Program-made: the position numbers and the translations under genes
Part shown: one piece after another, positions 5,299-10,630 of the stretch
How the letters are laid out: each line of letters starts with the position of its first letter
Numbering within the stretch: the first letter of the stretch is position 1
Notes under the pieces: model-generated
What the model saw: only the letters and a program-made list of their open reading frames with translations
Database searches by the model: none
Told to the model about the DNA's origin: nothing
Source: an uncultured Acetatifactor sp.
GTDB lineage: Bacteria; Bacillota; Clostridia; Lachnospirales; Lachnospiraceae
Assembly: GCA_910588225.1 (NCBI GenBank)
Contig: CAJUQT010000080.1
Coordinates: 1 to 10,630 of the forward strand
Length of the DNA: 10,630 nucleotides
Direction: 5' to 3'

Positions 5299-7536
5299 TT
5301 AATCTCCGAATCTCAAAATATATTTTTCCGGCAGCGCTCCTTTTGGAAGGTATTCCATCCATTCGTCACCATTCTCCCCCTTCACAATAACCGAAACATA
5401 CTGCCTCTGGAATACGCTTCTGTGGTAATAATTCTGAATATAAGTCAGCAATGCCTCAAGTTCTTCTATCTCCTCCCGGTCGGTGATAACGACCCGACAC
5501 CCGTCAACCGGAAATTCTTCCCTGTTTATGGATACCGTTTCCGCCTGAATGTTCTCTTTCTCCAGGCGGTCTCCCTCTCCGGCTTCTTGCCCTATGTCCT
5601 TCTGTGCCTCTCCCGCTCCATCCTGTCCGGTCTGCGCCGGGATACCATATATCTCCTGTGCCCGCTCAATCCATACTGCCCTGTCTACATTCTCATCATA
5701 CTGATATCCCAAATCAAGCACAATGGACTGAATTCCCGGCTTCTGAATCTCCATGTCCAGTCCGTCCATCCGGCGAAGCGCCTCCATGGTATGCTCCATA
5801 GAGTCCAGAATATACAGGCTGTAGTTTTCCCACCTTCTGCCACTCTCCAGCTGATATCGGAATTCCAGTTCCACCTCTGCCAGCAGCTTGCCCTGGTTCA
5901 ACAGTACACTGTCTGCATTTTCCAACACATCCTGATTATACGCCCTGATAACGGGCAAAATTTTTTCCGGCAGATTCTCGGTGAAGCTCTGCTCTTTCCT
6001 GGCAAGGCTCACATTCATCCCCACACAATTTGCCAGAGAATCTTCGTCAAACATATAGGCATTCTTCAGATACGTCTCGCTGGTAACAATTGGCCAGAGC
6101 AGCTCCTTATCTTCTCTCACAACCCAATAATACCGATAATAGCTTTCACCGCTTTTCAACGTAACCTTTACCGCCACACGGTCATAGCTCCCATCAAATA
6201 CATTTCCTTCCGCTTCCCGCTCCGTCATCTCCTTCAGAAAAGCATAGCTTACCGCCGCATCCTGATAATGCATCTGTTCCAGCGCATTTTCCGCGGCATC
6301 ATAGAACAGACGATTTGACAGTTCCGCATCATACACGGCAATTTCCGCAATCTCATCCATAGCCGGCAGCCGGGTATCGAATCCGATCCAGTCCCAATAG
6401 AAAGTAAAGCAAATCAGCAGCCCCATTGTAACAGTCACCGCCATCTGGATTTTATGTGCGAAAAATGCTTTAAAATCCATCTGAAAAATGATATCCAGAA
6501 TTCCAAAAGTGAGAATCGAAGCCAGAACCGCTCCAAAGCTTCCCCAGGTCAAAGCCTGCGCATTCGAAGTCAGTAAGACGAACAGCCCCCAGCCGCACAT
6601 GCCGGCTTCCACCCCCATCAGAATTCTAAAGCAGACCGCTGCCGTTTTGTTTCCAATTCCCTGCCCTGCCGTCTCGGAAGTCCTTCTCCTGTAAAAGAGC
6701 CAGGCTGCCATTCCGAAAATGCCTGCTATCCCGGCATTCGTCAGGAGCACCTTCCCAAACTGCCATGACCACTGACTGTCAGAATCTATCCACTGCGCCA
6801 GAAGGTAAGGGGCTCCCAGCAGCGGAGAAAAATATGGCACATTCCTCCAATCAACTACTGAAGAATAAAAAGTATCCATATAACCGTCAAAATAAGTCAG
6901 ACCCAGCGCATAAAAAGAAATCACTCCAAAACCAAGAAAGCCCATGCAGACCAGTGTATTCAGCGCATTTCCCGAAAGCATCACCGCCGTCAATACCAGA
7001 TGATAGACCAACAGATAGACCACTGTCAGGACCAGCACACTTATTCCCAGGTTCCGCAGTATGGTTCCCAATATCTCTTCGCCGCCCAGCCGCACAATAA
7101 AGCCGCCTCCCATAGCCAGCGTCAACAGCAGACAGATGAAAAGTGGAATAATCCAGATCAGAATCCCGTTTGTATAGCAGGCGCCATACAATGTACTTCT
7201 TTTTACAGGCAGACTGTGATAAATATCCACCATATTTTTGTGAAATACATAACGAAAGCCTGACAGACCTACGATAACTGCTCCTGTAATAGCCAGGAAC
7301 CCACATACACCCGGCACATAAGAATTGAATATCCACATGATATTCTCCTGACGTACCAGTTCCTCCAGCATCATCAGGCCCTCCATCCCGCCGTACTGCC
7401 TCAGTACATTGCTCCTCCAGAGCAGCCACGCCACAGGCAACGCCAGAAAGCTTCCGAGAAACGACAGTGCTGTCATCCAGATTTTATGACGCAGGTCTTC
7501 CTTCATTGCCTTAAAAAATAAGTGCTTTGATGTCAT
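5299..7536 (-). CDS. ABC transporter permease with large soluble C-terminal domain (YtrC/D-like, DUF6449-type)
   Basis: The protein has 745 residues. The first ~390 hold about nine hydrophobic segments (roughly 22-40, 75-93, 122-142, 163-187, 193-212, 264-281, 305-323, 331-351 and 364-382). The loop VDIYHSLPVKRSTLY (103-117) is a hallmark of permeases in small GntR-regulated ABC operons. Residues ~390-745 are hydrophilic, look like an extracytoplasmic or soluble domain, and include a low-complexity Gly/Glu/Gln stretch near 645-680. From memory this tail resembles the DUF6449 domain found on such permeases. The ATG at 7536 has GGAGG 9 nt upstream, inside the end of the ATPase gene, and overlaps it by 26 bp, implying translational coupling. 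The substrate cannot be read from the sequence. The operon resembles Bacillus ytr genes, which are linked to cell-wall antibiotic stress. Confidence 0.88.
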   Translation of the reverse strand: MTSKHLFFKAMKEDLRHKIWMTALSFLGSFLALPVAWLLWRSNVLRQYGGMEGLMMLEELVRQENIMWIFNSYVPGVCGFLAITGAVIVGLSGFRYVFHKNMVDIYHSLPVKRSTLYGACYTNGILIWIIPLFICLLLTLAMGGGFIVRLGGEEILGTILRNLGISVLVLTVVYLLVYHLVLTAVMLSGNALNTLVCMGFLGFGVISFYALGLTYFDGYMDTFYSSVVDWRNVPYFSPLLGAPYLLAQWIDSDSQWSWQFGKVLLTNAGIAGIFGMAAWLFYRRRTSETAGQGIGNKTAAVCFRILMGVEAGMCGWGLFVLLTSNAQALTWGSFGAVLASILTFGILDIIFQMDFKAFFAHKIQMAVTVTMGLLICFTFYWDWIGFDTRLPAMDEIAEIAVYDAELSNRLFYDAAENALEQMHYQDAAVSYAFLKEMTEREAEGNVFDGSYDRVAVKVTLKSGESYYRYYWVVREDKELLWPIVTSETYLKNAYMFDEDSLANCVGMNVSLARKEQSFTENLPEKILPVIRAYNQDVLENADSVLLNQGKLLAEVELEFRYQLESGRRWENYSLYILDSMEHTMEALRRMDGLDMEIQKPGIQSIVLDLGYQYDENVDRAVWIERAQEIYGIPAQTGQDGAGEAQKDIGQEAGEGDRLEKENIQAETVSINREEFPVDGCRVVITDREEIEELEALLTYIQNYYHRSVFQRQYVSVIVKGENGDEWMEYLPKGALPEKYILRFGD

Positions 7537-8413
7537 ACCCCTTTACCTCCGTTTCACTGATAAAAATTTCTTCCAGAGACAGCGGCAGCAGTTCATAAAA
7601 GACCGGAGTCAATTGTTCCATAACAGCTTCCACATTATCTCTGCTCCCTCTGACCGTAAAGGTATAGAGGGCGCCTCTGTTCTCCATGGTCATCACCTCC
7701 AGCCTGTCTCTGAGCTGCTGCAGCATACTTTCTTCCTTCACCACACACTGTACCTTGTGGATGTTCAACTTCATTTCGTCCAAATCTTTTTCGAAAAGGA
7801 TCCCTCCTCTGTGCAAAAGTCCCACATACTCACAGATATCCTCCAGCTCCCTCAGATTATGAGAGGCAATCACAGGCGTCAGCCCCCTTTCCTCCATCTC
7901 CCTGACAAACACAGCCTTCACTGCCTGGCGCATTACCGGATCCAGTCCGTCAAAGGTCTCGTCGCAGAACAGGTATTTTGTATTGGCACAGATTCCGCAA
8001 ATGATGGAAAGCTGTTTCTTCATCCCTTTGGAGAACGTACTGATCTTCCTGCCTGCATCCAGGCCGAATTTCCCCATCATATCCTTCCACTTATCTGTAT
8101 CAAAACCAGCATAATAAGTTTGGTACAAACGAAGCATATCCCCTGGTGTACCACTCCTGAAAAAATACTGATCATCTGATATATAAAAAATCCTGGCCTT
8201 TGCAGAAGGATTGTCATACACAGGTTCCCCATCCACGGTAATCGTCCCTTCGTCCGGCTTCAGAACCCCGCACAACAGGCGCATTAAAGTAGATTTCCCC
8301 GCCCCGTTGGTTCCAATCAGTCCGAACACATGGCCTTCCCCAATCACCGCAGTGACATTGTCAATGGCTTTCACCCGGTCAAAGCATTTACTTATATTCT
8401 GAAACTCAATCAT
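7511..8413 (-). CDS. ABC transporter ATP-binding protein (YtrB-like)
   Basis: This 300-residue ATPase powers the permease encoded next to it. Visible motifs are Walker A GTNGAGKS (34-41), a Q-loop at DDQYFF (80-85), a degenerate signature FSKGMKKQL (127-135) in place of LSGGQ, Walker B ending CDETFDGLDP (150-159) with catalytic E152, and the switch histidine H185 in ASHNLRELE. The SKGMK signature is typical of BcrA/YtrB-type exporter ATPases. Residues ~210-300 form an extra C-terminal domain. The start is the ATG at 8413, whose ATGA overlaps the stop of the GntR gene by 4 bp, with GGAGG 7 nt upstream. The frame is open back to 8506, but that extension lies inside the GntR gene and is not ABC-like. 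Both junctions overlap, so repressor, ATPase and permease are made as one unit. Confidence 0.95.
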   Translation of the reverse strand: MIEFQNISKCFDRVKAIDNVTAVIGEGHVFGLIGTNGAGKSTLMRLLCGVLKPDEGTITVDGEPVYDNPSAKARIFYISDDQYFFRSGTPGDMLRLYQTYYAGFDTDKWKDMMGKFGLDAGRKISTFSKGMKKQLSIICGICANTKYLFCDETFDGLDPVMRQAVKAVFVREMEERGLTPVIASHNLRELEDICEYVGLLHRGGILFEKDLDEMKLNIHKVQCVVKEESMLQQLRDRLEVMTMENRGALYTFTVRGSRDNVEAVMEQLTPVFYELLPLSLEEIFISETEVKGYDIKALIF

Positions 8414-8781
8414 ACTTCTCCCTCCCCATATATCAGATGCATCACCTCCAAAAGCTGCTCCTGGGTTACCCCGGCCTCTTTGGCCTGCAGAGTGACACTT
8501 TTCCACTCCTGCAGAACCTTGCCCTGCTTACTCTCCCTCCATTCATTCTCCGCAGTCACAAAACTGCCCCGGCCGGATACCGTATAAAGGTAACCATCCT
8601 GTTCCAGCTGAGCATACGCACGCTGCACTGTATTGGGATTCACAGAAAGTTCCATGGCCAGACTGCGCACACTGGGCATCCTGGTCAGCGGTTCCAACCC
8701 GCCGCTTACAATCAGACGCTCCAGCTTTTCTATCACTTGTTCGTAGATAGGACGTTTATCCCTATAATCCAACAGAATCAT
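8410..8781 (-). CDS. GntR-family repressor, YtrA subfamily
   Basis: The 123-residue protein has an N-terminal winged helix (about 10-76). It includes the GntR segment from MPSVRSLAMELSVNPNTVQR (35-54) through AYAQLEQDGYLYTVSGRGSFV (55-75). Only about 45 residues follow, too few for a FadR, HutC or MocR effector domain. This is the mark of the YtrA subfamily, which controls adjacent ABC transporter operons and dimerises through its short helical tail. The ATG at 8781 has AAAGGAGG close upstream. The gene overlaps the ATPase by 4 bp. The inverted repeat at 8819-8843 in its own promoter is the obvious target, so it probably represses itself and the ABC genes. In B. subtilis YtrA derepression follows lipid II-targeting antibiotics; the inducer here is unknown. 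Confidence 0.95.
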   Translation of the reverse strand: MILLDYRDKRPIYEQVIEKLERLIVSGGLEPLTRMPSVRSLAMELSVNPNTVQRAYAQLEQDGYLYTVSGRGSFVTAENEWRESKQGKVLQEWKSVTLQAKEAGVTQEQLLEVMHLIYGEGEV

Positions 8782-8818
8782 GCTTCCTCCTTTTTTCTGT
8801 CTTGTATGAAAAGTAGTA

Positions 8819-8843
8819 TGTGTATTAATTTATTTAATACACT
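8819..8843 (-). promoter_or_regulatory. YtrA-like operator overlapping the transcription start
   Basis: On the minus strand GTGTATTAA (8842-8834), a 5-bp ATAAA centre and TTAATACAC (8828-8820) form a perfect 9-bp inverted repeat. Read with flanks it is AGTGTA-13 bp-TACACA. The B. subtilis YtrA site, as I recall it, is AGTGTA-13 bp-TACACT, so 11 of 12 defined bases and the exact spacing agree. The repeat begins within the last bases of the -10 box and covers the predicted start site, a position suited to repression. Confidence 0.85.
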
Positions 8844-8870
8844 TATAACACAATCAAATTATGACGTCAA
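8842..8870 (-). promoter_or_regulatory. Promoter of the GntR-ABC operon
   Basis: On the minus strand TTGACG (8870-8865), a 17-nt spacer and TATAAG (8847-8842) each match five of six consensus bases. The operator starts at the 3' edge of the -10 element. The leader to the GntR ATG is about 55 nt. Confidence 0.85.
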
Positions 8871-8900
8871 GTCTGAATTCACTTCTTAAGAAATATGATT

Positions 8901-8940
8901 AAAAAAACAGGAAACATCCATACTGCCCTGATGCCTCCTG
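8901..8940 (-). terminator. Intrinsic terminator of the Rpn-family gene
   Basis: On the minus strand CAGGAGGCATC (8940-8930) pairs with GATGTTTCCTG (8918-8908) as an 11-bp stem with two G-U pairs and an 11-nt loop. TTTTTTT (8907-8901) follows directly. It begins 7 nt after the stop codon of the Rpn fragment and insulates the GntR promoter downstream. Confidence 0.88.
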
Positions 8941-8947
8941 CTTCTTC

Positions 8948-9878
8948 TTACTCAATACTCCCGATATTATCTTTCAGCTGTCTGATCATTTCCTCCGCTG
9001 CTTTCAGCTTTTCTTCCGCCTCATCAGCCCTGCAGCGTTCCTTTTCGGCAAGCTTTCTCTGCTCTTCTGTCTTCCTGCGCTCTTCCTGTATGCTGATTTT
9101 CTCCATATTCTCCCACAGATATCCCATTTTTCGCTCTCTCACTTTCCGGACACATTTCAACCGCTCTTCCGCAGATACATCTATCTTAAAACACAGGCTC
9201 TCCATTGCAGATACAATGATGTCTATCACATGTTCCGGACTGTCCTTCACAATCCGGTTCAGTCTGTCCGCAGGAAGCCGAAGAAACTGCTCTGAACTGG
9301 GACTCTCTGCTGATTCTCTCCCGGAAATTCCTGGCGGCTGTCCACTTTGCCTCTCCCTCAAAGTACACAATGGGAATAATCACAGGATACCGGAACTCCT
9401 TCCTCCTGGTGATACCTTCATGCTTTGCCTCCAGTTCCTTTTTATACGCTGTCCAGATACACATCATATACCGCAGAAGCTGCATGGCCACATCATAATC
9501 CACCAGGCTCTTGTGATCAATGAGCGAGATCAGAAAAGGCGGCTCATTTTCCGCTTCCACCACAGAGTCCTTTTCCTTTCCAATATCAAGAATCCGGATT
9601 TTCTGTACGGAATCCGATTCAAATTCTGTTCCCAGATAGGGATGATAACGGGAAGAAATATCCTCGATATCCTCCGGCTGTACATTCTGTAAAAACGGAA
9701 TGTCAAAATTATCCCGAAGAAACTGCGCGCACAGTACAGGATTGGAAAACACATCCTTGCTGCTGATGTCCCTGTTATGTACGCTGCTTTTTCCATATCC
9801 TTTCCGTTTTACACCAGCAGCGCCCTTTTTCACAGGCTGCCGTTCTGCAGATTTTGTTCCTGTGGTTTTTCTCTTCAT
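8948..9878 (-). pseudogene. Rpn-family PD-(D/E)XK nuclease / putative transposase, frameshifted and internally deleted
   Basis: The N-terminal part begins MKRKTTGTKSAERQP at an ATG (9878) with AGGAGG 5 nt upstream. It carries a PD-(D/E)XK-like core: SRYHPYLGTEFESDS with candidate D89, then FLISLIDHKS with D121-H-K123, then YDVAMQLLRYM and PVIIPIVYFEGEAKWTAARNF. Soon after residue ~189 the frame loses similarity and stops at 9186. The family's C-terminal part continues in another frame from about 9283 to the TAA at 8948: LRLPADRLNRIVKDSPEHV, then ERKMGYLWENMEKISIQEER and a long charged coiled coil. The middle section normally joining these parts appears to be missing, so a deletion probably caused the frameshift. 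Rpn proteins are recombination-promoting nucleases found in many copies in gut Firmicutes. The first reading frame could still yield a truncated protein of about 231 residues. Confidence 0.82.
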
Positions 9879-10066
9879 TCTTTCCTCCTGTTCTCTTAGC
9901 AGACAGGAGAAGCTCCTTCGCCTGCCCTTATTTTGTTTTATTTCACTTGAAAAGGTGGCGAAAAGCCGATACAGCAGAATACAGTGCCCTTTGGAATTTA
10001 CAGATTCCTGTACACTGAATTTAGACATTTCATCCGAAGCATAAACCAACGGCTGATAATACGTTT

Positions 10067-10095
10067 ACTATAGCAGATTTTTTCGTATTGCGCAA
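10067..10095 (-). promoter_or_regulatory. Candidate promoter of the Rpn-family gene
   Basis: On the minus strand TATAGT (10072-10067) lies 17 nt after TTGCGC (10095-10090). The -10 matches five of six bases but the -35 only three. It would give a leader of about 180 nt, so the assignment is tentative. Confidence 0.5.
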
Positions 10096-10199
10096 GCACT
10101 TTTTTTATCCTTATGAATGCCTCTATGAGATTTATAATGCAGTTCAGACAGATCACTGCACTGTCAGGGTTTATTGTTGAAGCACTGTTTTTGACAAGA

Positions 10200-10240
10200 T
10201 TCCCCACAATCCGCCTTTTCTGTAAGCGGATTATGGGGAA
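10200..10240 (-). terminator. Strong hairpin after the KTSC gene (weak terminator or stability element)
   Basis: The 15-nt arms TTCCCCATAATCCGC (10240-10226, minus strand) and GCGGATTGTGGGGAA (10214-10200) pair throughout with one G-U and an 11-nt loop. It lies 50 nt past the KTSC stop. The sequence after it on the minus strand is TCTTGTC, a poor U tract, and the plus-strand side also lacks one, so termination efficiency is uncertain. Confidence 0.55.
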
Positions 10241-10289
10241 CTATATAATAGAATTTCAGAAAGTACAGATTATAGCTGTAATGTAAGAT

Positions 10290-10556
10290 TTAATTTATCG
10301 TTTCTTCTTCCTCCGGAAGAACTGTCTCTGAAAAACGACCGCAAATATGCCTGCGGTAAAACGTATCCGGATGATTATTTTCTCTGAGACGATACCAGAT
10401 ATCTTCCGGCACATTCTCATACTGTCTGATTCTGCCATCAACCAATAGCTTGATCTCCAAAATAGCAGTCTGTGGATCATAACCTACAGTTGCAATAAAT
10501 GTACTGTAAAAGCTTATATGCTTAATGGCTTTGTCCTCTGTATCTAACTTTTTCAC
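10290..10556 (-). CDS. Small KTSC-domain protein
   Basis: The 88-residue protein carries a KTSC domain (about 18-75): STFIATVGYDPQTAILEIKL, then GRIRQYENVPEDIWYRL, then FYRRHICGRF. The pattern S-x-x-x-x-x-GYD, Y-x-x-VP and a closing GR(F/Y) is what I recognise. The KTSC domain is named after the C-terminus of some lysyl-tRNA synthetases and also occurs alone in small proteins; its biochemical role is not established. The start is GTG at 10556, with AGGTG 7 nt upstream and an in-frame TGA three codons before it. That is why no longer form is possible. The acidic tail (PEEEETIN) follows the domain. The neighbours give no functional clue. The 74 bases between this gene and the right edge show no gene I can identify. 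Confidence 0.85.
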   Translation of the reverse strand: MKKLDTEDKAIKHISFYSTFIATVGYDPQTAILEIKLLVDGRIRQYENVPEDIWYRLRENNHPDTFYRRHICGRFSETVLPEEEETIN

Positions 10557-10630
10557 TTCTGATCACCTGCTTACTTTCTAAACCCTCATGCCCCACATTT
10601 GGCACCACCACAAATGAAACTGTGCAAGCG

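Larger units (their letters stand above)
9879..10289. other. 411-bp gene-free stretch upstream of the Rpn gene
   Basis: This stretch contains the Rpn ribosome binding site (9884-9889), a candidate promoter (10067-10095), an imperfect GCAGT/ACTGC repeat region near 10140-10170, and the strong hairpin at 10200-10240. The Rpn reading frame is open back to 10049, but the strong Shine-Dalgarno at 9884-9889 argues for the start at 9878. A 69-codon frame at 9998-10207 begins inside the hairpin and looks like chance. Confidence 0.6.

Noticed and set aside
5071..6318. A 415-codon plus-strand open frame
   Set aside because: It is the shadow of gatC and the ABC permease gene on the opposite strand; those proteins have clear family motifs and this one does not.
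8414..8506. A longer N-terminus for the ABC ATPase
   Set aside because: It would lie wholly within the GntR gene, is not ABC-like, and the ATG at 8413 has a proper ribosome binding site and the typical MIEFQNISK start.
9879..10049. A 57-residue N-terminal extension of the Rpn-family protein
   Set aside because: The ATG at 9878 has AGGAGG at ideal spacing, and the extension shows no family similarity.
9998..10207. A 69-codon minus-strand open frame
   Set aside because: It starts within the hairpin, overlaps the Rpn promoter region and has no supporting signal.
8881..10289. An insertion sequence around the Rpn-family gene
   Set aside because: I found no terminal inverted repeats or target-site duplication flanking it. 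Rpn-family genes are called transposases by annotation habit and do not usually sit in IS-like ends.
1..10630. CRISPR arrays, tRNA or rRNA genes, T-box or other recognisable riboswitches
   Set aside because: I read through the intergenic stretches and saw no spaced direct repeats, cloverleaf, or T-box specifier/antiterminator core. Faint elements could still be missed without a covariance search.
10557..10630. Possible 3' end of an upstream minus-strand gene (ending GGAKCGA)
   Set aside because: Too short to judge; another frame across the same bases is also open, so no call can be supported.

Overview
The window looks like chromosomal DNA from a low-to-mid-GC Firmicute, most likely Lachnospiraceae or a close clostridial relative. 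The basis is the Firmicute-length S12 protein, the Gram-positive promoters and strong AAGGAGG-type ribosome binding sites, the GatCAB amidotransferase operon, a YtrA-type GntR/ABC operon, and an Rpn-type PD-(D/E)XK 'transposase' of a kind common in that family. The genus cannot be named from sequence alone. Every gene except one lies on the minus strand.

Layout, low to high coordinates. (1) 1-838: the start of the str operon on the minus strand. A perfect-consensus promoter (TTGACA-17-TATAAT) drives rpsL (S12). A 242-nt intergenic stretch with several candidate RNA stems follows, then the first 21 codons of rpsG (S7), which starts with GTG and runs off the left edge. (2) 894-1786: one plus-strand gene with its own promoter encodes a membrane-anchored protein of unknown function. 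Its 3' end overlaps the end of gatB by 32 bp, tail to tail. (3) 1755-5174: gatC-gatA-gatB, the glutamyl/aspartyl-tRNA amidotransferase, transcribed leftward with all catalytic residues present. (4) 5299-8870: a three-gene operon resembling Bacillus ytrAB/C. It holds a short GntR repressor, an ABC ATPase and a large permease with a big soluble C-terminal domain, coupled by overlapping stops and starts. A near-perfect operator, AGTGTA-13 bp-TACACA, sits directly downstream of the promoter -10 box. No terminator is visible between the permease and gatC, so this regulated operon may read into gatCAB. (5) 8901-10095: a broken Rpn-family nuclease gene with its own promoter and a good intrinsic terminator. 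(6) 10200-10556: a strong hairpin and a small KTSC-domain gene.

How they relate: rpsL/rpsG and gatCAB are translation housekeeping genes. The ytr-like operon is probably an envelope-stress module, by analogy with B. subtilis YtrA. The Rpn fragment and the KTSC gene are accessory. I see no CRISPR array, tRNA, rRNA, prophage or complete insertion sequence. The points most worth checking are the YtrA-like operator, the structured rpsL-rpsG spacer, the frameshifted Rpn gene and the possible read-through into gatCAB.
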